From Rotaria sp. Silwood1 (lineage: Eukaryota > Rotifera > Eurotatoria > Philodinida > Philodinidae), in the NCBI GenBank assembly GCA_905250075.1, contig CAJNOP010000046.1, positions 374,112-438,111 of the forward strand: 64,000 bases of DNA. The letters are read 5' to 3'. The translations under genes were made by a program, and so were the position numbers. Each line of letters begins with the position of its first letter. The first letter of the stretch is position 1. Under the pieces are notes generated by a model. That model worked only from the letters and a program-made list of their open reading frames with translations, searched no databases and was not told where the DNA came from. This document shows positions 1 to 10,970 of this stretch, piece after piece.

Positions 1-3000
1 CATTTTCATGCGATTTTTGTGGTTCAAAATTTTCTCAATGGGGAAATTTACGACATCATATTCAACGACATTTGGGCATTAGTCCTTATGCATGTCCATA
101 TTGTAAGAAGACATTTATTGCACCATGTAAACTTGAAGTTCATATTCGTGGTCATCTTGATGAACGACCATATGTTTGTGATCGATGTCAAGCAACATTT
201 AGATGTAATGATGATTTGCGTAAACATTTAATTATTCATGCTGATTATAAAGTAAGTTCATGTACATAATGAAAATCAAACTAATCATAGATGATGTTCT
301 GAATTCATGTATCGTTGTTAAATCGAGGTTTTGTAGAACTTTATACAAAAGATGTTTGTTCTCATAGAAAAGATTTTAGAGTTCAGAGCTGGGCAAGTAC
401 AAGTAAGCACTCGAGCAAATTCGTATTTATTCAGCTAGTTTACAATCTCAATAACGATTATCTATCTGGAGTGATGAGTAATCGGCATATTTTTCGACGA
501 TTTAAAAAGGTGTGAGTTTATGTTCTTTTGAATATAGGCTAACGAGGGAATCGATCGAAGTGATACGTCGCATTTGAGATGAGATCCCAGTCATTGCGTA
601 GGGCCTGTTGAGTCTAGAAGATACTTTTCCATGCGTTGTCCTTTTGGAAGTATGGTCGTTCACCTGATTGGATTTTTCGAATTGACGCATTTCGGACTAA
701 AATTTTGTCCATAAGCAAATCTTGAAGTCATTAGAATCTCCGAAAAATTTCAGCCAAAAAGTGCAATCTCTTCTCGAGACATCAAATACAAAAAAAAAAT
801 CGTTATATTTCACCAATAGGACGAAAGATCTAATTTCTATTGCATTTCATATCTTGAGAAAAAAACACTCTTTTTGACGTAAGTTTTTAGAAGATTCTAA
901 CGACTTCAAGAGCTGTCTATGAATAAAATTTTAGGCCAAAATTTGTTTGTTCAATTTTTATAAATACCATATCATAGGTAAAAAAAATTCAGTGTAATGC
1001 AGCGCATGGAGAAGAATCTCCTAGATTTCTTTCAATTTCAATAGGCTCTGCGTGACGACTAGAAGTTCTAAATCAAACGCTAGATTTCACTCGAGTAGTT
1101 TTCTCGTGAGAAATTTTTTCTGAATTTTTGCTCGAGAACAGTGAAATAATCTTTGAAAAAATCAATAAATTAGTTTGAATAGAAATTGAAGACTAGTTTC
1201 TGATAAACGTGTTTCTTCAACCATTCAAACGCGCCAAATATTAAAGTTTGCAACCAGAATTTGAACATGGGCTTAGAAATGTTATGTGTATTTTTTTTTC
1301 GAGAGTAATGAGAATTTTATTAAATGACTTGAAAAACTATTTTTAATGATGAAACAATAGCTTTCTATTTGCCATATAAATCACTTGTCGAATATGCTAA
1401 ATATTGTCGGAGACAATGGATACTTGTTTACAGAATGTAATATTGAACTAACTTGCAGTTTTTATCGAAACATTTTTTAAGAGTTTCTTGTCATTACTTT
1501 GCAGAAAAAACTGAAACAAAATTTCTAAACCTAAATTCGAAAAGAGCACAAACTCATAGTTTATGACTCATCGGAAATACCTCCTAATGGATCAAAAGCG
1601 AACTGTCGAAAAAGCCTCTGACCGCCCGCTAGAAGATTTAAAAGAGAATCTATTAGAGAATCTATTCAGTCCAACTCCTCCAGAATAAAGTACCATACTA
1701 TCTTAGAATCCCATGAGTTTTTCGGAAATCCAACAATTTTAAACGCCTAAGAATCTGGTTTTTGAGTAAAATATCATTCTTCTCTTTAATGAAAATTACT
1801 ATTTTTTTGAGCTTAAGTCCAAGTTGTCTAGAAAAATGTTTGTGAAGAGCTACGAAAGCAGAAACCGTCTAAATTTAGCGTTTGAGGAACTTTCGAAGAT
1901 TAAAAATTATAGTATAAATTTTAAATTAAATAATCATAAGAAAAAAATAGGTTGATCATCAAACCAGAGATAAAATGATATTCTAAGAACAATATGTATT
2001 CGATCGAGTTGTTCGAAATTCGTGGTATACGTTAGTTATTTATATGAATTCATAATAAAATGCAGTTCTAGTATATTAACCGATCAGTTGCCAGTAAATA
2101 GGCATTTACTGCTCGAGCCTGTTCTTACTAATAGTAAAGATTTGTAACTTGTTGGTTTATTTCCTCGTTAGATTTTGAAGGTAACATGTCCGATCGACTG
2201 TAATTCGTGGATTAGAAAAGTTTTTCTAACTTGAAATGTGATGGCTTATCAGAACTCGAGAAGTATGGAGCCAATTTATTTTTTAGCTCGGATCTCGATA
2301 ATTTTATATGTTGAGCCCTGGCCTACATAGGAAGATGCAGAGTTAATGTAAATACTGGCAGTGATTCATCGATACAGGAACTAGCGAAGTGCCAACTCTA
2401 TCAAAATATGTCTTTTTGTAGCAGTGTGTTCTAATATTTCAGCGAAGTTCGAGCTGGAAATCAGTAAACTGAAATTGTAGATTCTTAGATCGAGAAAAAA
2501 ACTAGTCCATAGCCGATTTGCATGAAATTCTTTTTTGAAAAATTCTTAAATCTTTGTGTTTTGATTAATTCAGTCGATGAATATTGTCTTTTTTTATCCT
2601 CGTCTCCAAATGTTGCTTTGGTGGACATAATTTATAACATATTTCGCTAATAAACATAGAAAATATAACGAAAATTTTAGTTCCAATATGAACAACTTTT
2701 TTTTTCATCGTCTCGGTCCCAATCCAATCTCGGTAAATTTTTCTTTGTTGGTCTTGATCTTGCACACATTTATAATCAGGACATATAATACATCGAGTAT
2801 GATAACAAATGCATGATATAAGGTTTTTGATTTGTGACATTCAAAAACATTCTTTTATACAATAAGTATTTTATTTTTTGTCTTTTAGCCATTTGTTTGT
2901 TGGATATGTTCAAAGCCATTTTTTCATGCATCAAAATTACGTATGCATTTAAAAGAAAAACATGATACTGATGTAACTATAAGAAAAAAAGATGTATTAG

Positions 3001-3359
3001 AGTCTGGTACAGAATATGAAATAACATTTGTTAATTCTAATGAACAAACAAAAGAAATTTTACCATCTATAGAAACTTTACCAACAAATGATGAACAATC
3101 ATCAACATTTTATGAAACAATACTTAATTCTGATGATATCGAAACACAAAAATTAACCTTAGTTGATGAAACATGTGATGAACCAGTAACTAATTATCAA
3201 TTATTGAATGAATTAAGTGTTAATGATATTGAAACATTTGTAAAAAACAATCCATTTGTTTTATCTGATAATGAATTAAGAACTTGTAGTTCAGGAGGAG
3301 GAGTAGGACATCATCAACATTTTGATGATTTAAAATTAATTGATTTTCCTGTTATGTGA
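1..3359 (+). CDS. C2H2 zinc-finger protein, C-terminal part (5' end outside window)
   Basis: Partial gene. Exons are <1..251 and 2889..3359, joined at phase 0 (donor GTAAGT at 252, acceptor TTTTAG before 2889). Four tandem C2H2 fingers are visible. The first starts with CDFC at base 9, then come CPYC and CDRC fingers, and the fourth (CWIC, then H-x4-H) is rebuilt exactly across the 2.6 kb intron, which supports the splice. Finger spacing is C-x2-C-x12-H-x3/4-H, typical of DNA-binding fingers. After the fingers comes an acidic, Asn/Glu/Asp-rich tail of about 130 residues with no recognised domain, ending at TGA 3357-3359; such tails are often regulatory (inference). The orthologue cannot be named without the missing N-terminus. 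The large intron carries diverged repeats. Confidence 0.85.
540..1110. repeat. Diverged fold-back (inverted repeat) in zinc-finger gene intron
   Basis: The left arm (about 540-800) reappears as its reverse complement in the right arm (about 830-1110). For example, AGTCATTAGAATCTCCGAAA near 726 matches the reverse complement of the segment near 888-905 (TTAGAAGATTCTAACGACTT). The segment near 600-640 pairs with that near 1000-1060. Arms are diverged, roughly 70% by eye, with a short hinge. No coding potential is seen. It looks like an old fold-back/MITE copy. Borders are approximate and no target duplication was identified. Confidence 0.6.
1150..1635 (+). repeat. Dispersed repeat, copy 1 (shared with LEMD3 intron)
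   Basis: This stretch aligns in direct orientation with about 24900-25315 inside the last intron of the LEMD3-like gene. Both copies have a GTT(A/G)TGTGTATTTTT block, then a (T/A)ATTGT(C/T)GGAGA block, then GATATTGAATTAA-like and GGNTCAAAAG(C/T)GAA blocks in the same order. An upstream block near 604 (GCCTGTTGAGTCT) also matches 24598 (GCCTGTCGAGTCT). It is diverged, non-coding, and probably a decayed mobile-element relic of one family inserted in two introns. Confidence 0.55.
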
Positions 3360-3707
3360 AAAAAAAAACAAAATGAGGAGAATACTTTAGTCTTTTTGTT
3401 TTACTATTGCATCTATTAGAAGGAAGAAAAAACAAAAACCCTGAAAAAAGTCCAGATGAATTTTGTTTGTTTGTTTTTTATTGTTTATTTTTTTGTTTGT
3501 TCATATTTGTTCGATTTCAGTCTTTAATATCGTATTCTTTTTTTTATTTATATTATTTCGTTTATCATAATCGATTCGTGTTTTAACTCGTAATCGATGT
3601 CGTTTATTGTTTTTTGATTTATCATTTATTAATGATGAAACATTATTTGTAGTGCGTCGAAACTAAATGAAAGAAACTATATGAATCTCATTGAACTGTT
3701 TTTTTTT

Positions 3708-3875
3708 TCAACTGACTAATTTTTTAATTATACATGGCAATAGACATTGAAGATATATATAACCAAAGATAATACTACCAATAAGAGTTCCGATTATGAT
3801 CCAACGATGTTTTTGTTGACTTTTATTACTTGACCATGAAATTGTTGATTCAGTCAGAATGGAGAAATGTAACAT
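3708..3875 (-). CDS. Possible 55-residue single-pass membrane microprotein
   Basis: An uninterrupted ATG-to-TGA frame of 56 codons lies on the minus strand between the zinc-finger gene and WDR4. The middle holds a run of about 22 hydrophobic residues (starting RWIIIGTLIGSIIFGYIYL), preceded by a basic segment (KSQQKHR) and followed by KK near the C-terminus. This arrangement resembles small mitochondrial or ER tail-anchored proteins. It starts 43 bp from the divergent WDR4 ATG, and an AG lies a few bases upstream of its own ATG. No family is recognised. It could be the last exon of a longer gene or a chance ORF, so existence is uncertain. Confidence 0.35.
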   Translation of the reverse strand: MLHFSILTESTISWSSNKSQQKHRWIIIGTLIGSIIFGYIYLQCLLPCIIKKLVS

Positions 3876-3912
3876 TATTTCTATTTCTAGCGCCTTTCTT
3901 TATTTATATTTT

Positions 3913-3914
3913 AG
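3913..3914 (+). promoter_or_regulatory. Splice-acceptor-like AG 3 nt before WDR4 ATG
   Basis: A pyrimidine/AT-rich stretch ends in TTTTAG, with ATA and then the ATG. There is no room for an ordinary leader, so this is either a 5'UTR cis-intron or a spliced-leader trans-splice acceptor. Confidence 0.5.
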
Positions 3915-3917
3915 ATA

Positions 3918-5376
3918 ATGTCTGAAATGAAAATAAGTTCTACAGGTTGGTTGGCTATTTATTTTCGTAGCGGGAATGTTGGTATGTTTGATTTAAATGA
4001 TGTATCTGCATGGCAATATCTTCAAGTTGAATCGATTGACGAACAATCAAAAGATGTTAATGATCTCAATTATCTTAATCGTAATTTGATAAGATTTAGT
4101 CCGAATGGAGAATTCTTAGTTGTAAATGGACAAAATAAGCAATTGTATATATATACTCTATCAAATTTTGAAAAAACTGAACTTTGGTGGCAATTACAAA
4201 GAACAATTAGTGTTAAAAATTTTATTTTTGCTTTAGACTTAACTAATGAATTTCTACTTATTGCTGATAAAAATGGTGATATATATAAAATTGATTTATT
4301 ATTTAATAATGATAGTAATAATAATAATAAAAATCTCATTATGACAGCTGAAAGTCGCATTATGAAACATTTATCTATGGTATTTGATATTACTTTTATT
4401 CGTATAAATGATAAAAAATCATATATATTAACAGCTGATCAACATGGAAAAATTCATTTAATTCATTATCCACTGATTTCCAATAGTGAAAAATATTGTC
4501 TTGGTCATACAGAATTTATATCTCATATTAAAATAATTGATAATAATCATATTCTTTCAGCATCAGGCGATGGTAAATATTTGCTTAATTTTGTTTTGTT
4601 GTAAAAAATAATTAGATCTATTCTGATTTTTTTTTATAGGTACACTTCGTCTATGGTATCTTCCAGATTGTACACCACTTGTTTTATTACATTCAAAAGC
4701 TCTTACATTATCATCAAAACAACTTTTTTATACTCAATTATATAATCCAAATGGTTCCATATCATTAGAAGATTATCAAAATGATACAATGCCACAAGAA
4801 TCATCATTAGATTTATCTTCAACATTAGATCATTCAATTTGGAAAATGGATGTTGCTTCTTGTAATCCTATGAATTCAAATGTTTATATTGCTTTCTCTA
4901 TTTATGGTCATCGATTACATTCAATTTATTTAACAAGTTTATCAAATATAAAACAATTAGCTAATGAACAACGTCAATTAATATTTGATTCAAGTTATGG
5001 TACAATTATTGATTATTGTTTTCCATCAAAAGAAACTTTATTTAATGATTATACAATATATTCCAAATGTAATCTATATGTTTTATTTGATAGTAATGTA
5101 TTACTTAATGTTAATATTATTTCAATACTTACATCTAATCAAACAAGTTTATTTGCAAAATCTAATCAGCCAATTCAAGAAATTAATGATATATTAGCTA
5201 GTAAAGAATTTCATTCGATGAATTATAATATAAAAACAGATGAGATCATATTTAAAAAATTATTTAAAAATTCTAATCATAAAACTAATAAACGTAAATG
5301 TGAAATGGTTGAATCACCACAAGAAGAAAAAAAACAATTGTTATCAGCAAGTGGGGATGAGTTTCAACTGACTTAA
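3918..5376 (+). CDS. WDR4: WDR4/Trm82-like WD-repeat subunit of tRNA m7G46 methyltransferase
   Basis: Exons 3918..4572 and 4640..5376 (phase 1 junction, 67 bp intron) give 463 residues, against about 412 in human WDR4. WDR4 is the non-catalytic beta-propeller partner of METTL1 and forms the nuclear complex that makes 7-methylguanosine at position 46 of tRNAs. Family-specific blocks are visible in order: a KNGDIYKID-type strand, MKHLSMVFDITF, ILTADQHGKIHLIHYP, CLGHTEF and SASGDGTLRLW, the last rebuilt only after splicing. The C-terminal tail is lysine-rich (KTNKRK...), as in animal WDR4. The start is the first ATG after a TTTTAG acceptor-like site, and the N-terminus already enters a beta-propeller blade. 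It is followed in the same direction by ACADVL, 260 bp away. Confidence 0.88.
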
Positions 5377-5634
5377 AAGGTTTAAAGTCCAATCACATGA
5401 CTTATTTTTATTATGCTTACATCATACTGAATGGACTTTGTCACTTTTTCTCTTTGCGTTCTTTATAGGGGTGTGTACGCCTGGTATGGTTGTAATTTTT
5501 TTTGTTCTGTAAGCGTTATTGTAGCGACGTACCATGCGTTAGTCGTTTTTTTTTTGTATTTTTTGTTATATAGTGGCCTCGATGTAACATATCTGAAAAG
5601 AAGATTTCTTTTTTAATAATCTTTTTATATTTTT

Positions 5635-5636
5635 AG
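5635..5636 (+). promoter_or_regulatory. Splice-acceptor AG directly abutting ACADVL ATG
   Basis: CTTTTTATATTTTTAG is followed immediately by ATGATG. The AG leaves no 5'UTR of its own, so the leader must come from an upstream exon or a trans-spliced leader. Confidence 0.55.
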
Positions 5637-7917
5637 ATGATGAATTCTCCATTACTTAGTGCAGGTTGTCGACTTGGACCATCATGTGTTTCACTACTTA
5701 GTCGAGTAGCAAGTCATCGAACAGCCACAACAGCAGCATCATTAGCTACAACACCAGTGGCATCTGAATCACATAAAAATGAGCAAAACTCAAAATCGAA
5801 AGAACAGCAAAATCTTTCATCAACATCTAATGAAAATACTGTCAAAACTGATAAACAATCTCGAACATCAAATTCATTTGTTATGAATTTATTTCGAGGT
5901 CAATTCCATCCTAATGAATTATTTCCATATCCTAATGTACTTAATGAAGAACAAAAGGATAATGTAAAAATGCTTGTTGATCCAATATGGAAATTTTTTG
6001 AAGAAAAAAATGATTCAGCTAAAAATGATACTATTGAAAAAGTAATAAAAAGAAATGTTTTTATTTTTATTTAAAAATAATAGTCTATATTTTGTTTTTG
6101 TTTTTTCATTCAGATTCCAGATGAAGTTATGAATGGTTTAAAAGAACAAGGGGGTTTTGGTATTCAAGTACCTGTTGAATTAGGTGGTCTTGGTTTAACA
6201 AATACACAAGCAGCACGTCTTTTTGAAATTGTAACTGGTCATGATCTTGCTATTTCAATTTGTGTTGGTGCTCATCAATCTATTGGTTTTAAAGGCATTC
6301 TTCTATTTGGTACTGATGCACAAAAACAAAAATATTTACCAAAATTAGCTGCTGGTGAACACATTGCAGCATTTTCTTTAACTGAACCAGCAAGTATGAA
6401 TTTCGTTTGTAAAAAATTTAAATTTAATATTCTTTTTTTTCTTATGTATATTCTAGCTGGTAGTGATGCTGCTTCAATAAAAACAAAAGCTGAACTTTCA
6501 CCAGATGGTAAATATTATATTTTAAATGGTTCAAAAATTTGGACATCTAATGGTGGTATTGCTGATATATTTACGGTATTTGCACAAGTACCTAGTGTTG
6601 ATGATAAGACAGGTCAAGTACAAAATAAAATGACAGCGTTCATTGTTGAAAGAAAATTTGGTGGTCTTACAAATGGACCACCAGAAAAAAAGATGGGTAT
6701 TAAAGCATCAAATACAACTGAAGTATTTTTTGAAGATTGTAAAGTTCCTGTTGAAAATGTACTTGGTGGTGTTGGAAATGGATTTAAAGTAAAATAAACA
6801 AAATAAAATATTTTTATTTTATTCCAATATTATTTTTTTCTAGGTTGCTATGAATATTTTAAATAATGGTCGATTTGGTATGGTCGTTGGTTTATCAGGA
6901 ACAATGAAAATGGCTATACGAAAATCAATTGTAAGTTTCTATGATACATGGAAAAAAACTAATGAAGTAATATTTTATAGGATTTTGCTAAAAATCGTCG
7001 TCAATTTGGTCGTACAATTGATACATATGGTAATATTCAAGAAAAACTTGTACGAATGGAAATGAGACAATATGTTACTGAAAGTCTTGGATATCTTTTG
7101 GCACAAAATATGGATCGTGGAATACCTGAATATCAATGTAATGAAAAAAAATTTATCTTTTAATCTTTTCAATAAATTCATATTTTGAATATTAGGTGAA
7201 GCAGCTATTGGAAAAGTTTTTGCATCTGAATCCGCATGGTATGTACTTGATGAAGCAATTCAAATTCATGGTGGAATGGGTTTTATGAGAAGCACTGGTC
7301 TTGAACGTGTTTTACGTGATTTACGCATCTTTCGTATATTTGAAGGTGCTAATGATATTCTTCGTTTATTTGTTGCTTTTACTGGCTTGCAATATGTTGG
7401 TTCACATTTACGTGAATTACAAAATGCTGTTAAAAGTTTTAATTTAAATGCTATTGTTGGTGAAGGTTCAAAACGTTTACGTCGAAATATTGGTATGTCA
7501 ACAGGTCCAAATATAAATGAATATATACATTCATCACTTCATCCATCTGGTTTACTTTTATCAAAATCAATTGATCGTTTTGGTCAAACAATAGAACAAA
7601 TTCTTATTAAATATGGTAAAGCAATACGTGAAGAACAATTTATTGTTCATCGTATTGGTGATATTACTATTGATTTATTTACAATGGCAGCTAGTTTATC
7701 ACGTTGTACACATTCATTTAAATATCAAGTGCCTACAGCTGTACATGAATCAAATTTAGTTCGAATATGGTGTGAAGAAGCATATGATAGAATTAATAAT
7801 AATATTAATCTTATTCAAAGTCCAGAATTTATTGAAAGAACAAAATTAATGGCACAATTAGCTCGAGAAATAGTTGACAAAGAATCAACTGTACCTGTTC
7901 ATCCATTAGGTTTTTAA
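5637..7917 (+). CDS. ACADVL: Very-long-chain acyl-CoA dehydrogenase, mitochondrial
   Basis: Six exons (5637..6041, 6114..6393, 6457..6788, 6844..6930, 6981..7137, 7196..7917) sum to 660 residues, against 655 in human VLCAD. The enzyme is an inner-membrane-associated FAD flavoprotein that performs the first dehydrogenation of long-chain fatty acyl-CoA in beta-oxidation. The N-terminus is Ser/Arg/Ala-rich and Asp/Glu-poor, fitting a mitochondrial targeting peptide. Diagnostic blocks follow: [40 protein letters not shown] (rebuilt across an intron), [29 protein letters not shown] and [13 protein letters not shown], which carries the catalytic glutamate of the VLCAD/ACAD9 branch. The C-terminal membrane-binding extension is present and ends HPLGF, as in vertebrate VLCAD (NPLGF). 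ACAD9 is the only close alternative. Intron 2 (63 bp) keeps the frame open. Confidence 0.93.
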
Positions 7918-10900
7918 ATCATGTTATGGACATGTGTTTGTGTTTCGATACTTTTTCCTATCTAAATGAAAGATTACGTAAAAATGTAACAGGAATTTAT
8001 TTTACTACTAATTTGATCAGATTATTATTTAAATCATCGTATACTGTTCATGTAGTAAATAAAGGAAAGACTATGAGAAAAATATCGAAAGTATAAATCA
8101 ATATAAAAAGCAATAAAATCGATTTCACAGTATAGAGAAAAAGGTTGTTGTAAACAACACAATCAATTAAATGAAAAATATGATTAACATTATCAATAAC
8201 AAAAATGTCAACAGGCTAATAGAGATCGATATGACCTGAAAGAGTGTCAAGTTTAGTTACGAAGAATTATTTTTTTCACAATTTAATAAAATCAAACGAT
8301 TTATATAATTCTGTTCTCAATTATTGAATAGACTTTTCTACTCTGACAAGTCTTATAGTAGATATTTTGATTAAAATATTTCATAAGAGAGAACTAATTA
8401 ATAAAACCTTTTTCAGAAAACATCTATCAGTCATTCAATTTATTTCTGACAGACTATCTAATTTAATTTTTGTTAATGTTAATGAAGTTAAAATTATTGT
8501 TGATAGAAAAAAAACATGAATCTTCTCGAGTTTAATTTAGAGGTCAATGATATGATAAGAAAATGCAATTTATTCTTTGTATAAGTACCCCTGTGATACA
8601 CATTATTTATTGAGAAAAATTGAGTGCATATATATCACAAGCAAGAATAAACGTACGAGACAAGCTTTCCAACTGATAAATCGTTTTTGAGTCGAGACTA
8701 TGTGCTCTATGTAAATTTAAATGAGTTATAAATACCTTGACGATAGTTCGTGCCCTTAGATTATCGCTGCAGAGATACTGCACTTTTATAGTATCTTTTA
8801 AAACAAATTTCATGACCCAGAAAAATTGAATTTCAAATTTCGATTTGAAGCTTTGCATAGAGACTGGCCTTATCGAGAGTAGTTTGAGATCTTTTGATTT
8901 GCTTCTATCCTAAAATGCAAGCATTAAATCTATCGATTTATATGAGCGATATAAAAGACATGCTATATCCAGAGTTGTATCTTAGAATAGGAACAGTGGT
9001 AATACGTGAAACAACAACAAGAAACTATTCTAATTGAACATTGTCTCTATGCAAAATTTCAAGGCAAAATATCGATAATCAATTTTTCTAGAGCAATTAA
9101 AAAATGCCATGAAAGTGCAATATCTTCGCAGCAATAAGTTAAAGGCACAAACTCTTCTTAAGTTATTCATAGCTCACTCGGATCAGCATAATGAACATAG
9201 TCTCGATTCAATAGTGATTTATCAGGTGAAGGGCTTTTCTCGTTAGGCAGATTTCTTTTTTTTAATTAGCCACAAGACAAAGAAATAATTGTCTTTTATT
9301 TAAAATAAATTCTAATTTTCATTTTTATTAAGAGAACATATGATGTACTTCTTGTCTTTAAGTAGATAGCGTATTCATTTTCATTTATTCATATTCTCAT
9401 TTATGCACGAATGATTTCTTCGGTGTCGACATAAGAAAACTATGTTAGAAAGGGTTTTTATGAACAAGCAAATCAACATATTATGGTTTTTTTATCATCA
9501 AATTTTGAGAGAAGCCATTTATTTTCCTATTAAATGGAATACATAAGCTAAAAAGTACTTGATTATTTTGATTGGAACATAATTCAACAAAGTTTAATAG
9601 CATAATATTGAATCTTTATAAAGCCTATTTAATTTTTCCAAAATCTTAGATTTGCCTGACACATATACTTATCATTTTACAAATATTGTTTTTCCTCTCT
9701 TGTTCAACTGAAGATATTCCGGATTTAGTATAAAGTTTCCTGTTGAAACGAAGACAAATAAATAGAAAATATTAGAGCATTGCAGAGTCAAAGTTTTTCG
9801 ACGACGACTCTGAAATTTTTTTTTTTGATTGACATATACAGTGACTTCATTTTTTTGTGATAATCACTTGGAAAAATTAATATAGTGTAGATGTTTTCTT
9901 TTGTTTTTCTGTTTCATATTATTTGATTATTAGATCGACAATTTTCGTTTATTAAACATTATAATTGCCAAAAAACAAGTACTACATAAGAAAAGAATGA
10001 AATAGAATTTTCGGTGTCTAATGCATGTTTAAAGAATACATCGAACATAACATAGACATTCTAAAGGCCAATTAGATATTTGAGTGATGTATTTTATAAA
10101 TAGACTGCTCGAACGCCATCAACGTTAATTACAAGAAATCAAAGGCTTAGACAATGAAGTTTTTTTCGATGAAAAACAACAAGAATTTGTTAGATAAACA
10201 AAGAATATTTACATTCTATTCTATTAAAAATTTAAATAAATGTTTGGTTTTTATTGCACAAATACTAGATAAATTTAAACTTGATATACTCAAATATATG
10301 TCTGTTACAAAGCGATATATTTAATACGTATATTGTTTGCATCAAAATTTCAGACAACTAATGCTTTCATAATAAAAGTCATCTATTATAGAATCTTTGT
10401 TTTATATTCACTCGTTTGTCTTATTTTGGATGAAAAAATATATATATATTGATATTTCATTGTAAAAGAAGGTATATGTGTTTATTACTACAATAATGAA
10501 ACGACTTCTACAACTTTTAATCGAGAAAAAATAAATGAATCAATTATTAAGAATAAGAAAATGTAAATTGAAAGACACAATATCTTGTATCTCTAATACA
10601 AACATCTTCGTTATGGTCAATACATGTTTAATAAAATTTATTTCTGTTTCTTATATCAAGAATCATTGCGTAACATGTTTCTAGTAGCTTCACTAGATCG
10701 TTATAAATAATCGATTGCAAACAAAGGCAAGAGTTCAAGATCAAGGACAAAATTTTTCAAGTGTGTAAGTGTGTTAAGTATAAATTGAATACCTCATTCA
10801 ATAGTTTTTATCTTTTTTCACCTGTGTATATTCTTCGTCATTATAATTATTGTTCTAAATAAATAACCACTTATTGGAATTGAAAAAAAAAGTCATTACT

Positions 10901-10970
10901 TATTTGATTGCATCTAAAATAGATTCCTATTGAAAATATATACAATATCCAATAAATAAAATTACGTAGA
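7918..10970. other. Gene-poor stretch with fold-back repeat
   Basis: This is AT-rich DNA with no frame showing family motifs or consistent splice structure. The only clear structure is the inverted repeat at about 8650-9250. A minus-strand open frame at 8607-8858 lies within one arm and has no recognisable protein features. Confidence 0.6.
8650..9250. repeat. Diverged fold-back element
   Basis: The left arm (about 8650-8925) and right arm (about 8990-9250) are inverted copies. The reverse complement of the left arm reads GTCTCTATGCAAAGCTTCAA, against GTCTCTATGCAAAATTTCAA at 9042. Further matched blocks include AAGTGCA(A/G)TATCT, GCAGC(A/G)ATAA, CATAGTCTCGA and GATTTATCAG. Identity is roughly 70-75% by eye, with a hinge near 8925-8990. 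No transposase coding is seen. Confidence 0.65.

Noticed and set aside
5431-5616. 61-codon plus frame between WDR4 and ACADVL
   Set aside because: Phe/Val/Tyr-rich by base composition, located in the short WDR4-ACADVL spacer; no conserved feature.
8607-8858. 83-codon minus-strand frame
   Set aside because: It overlaps one arm of a fold-back repeat, has no motif, and the mirror arm does not preserve the frame.
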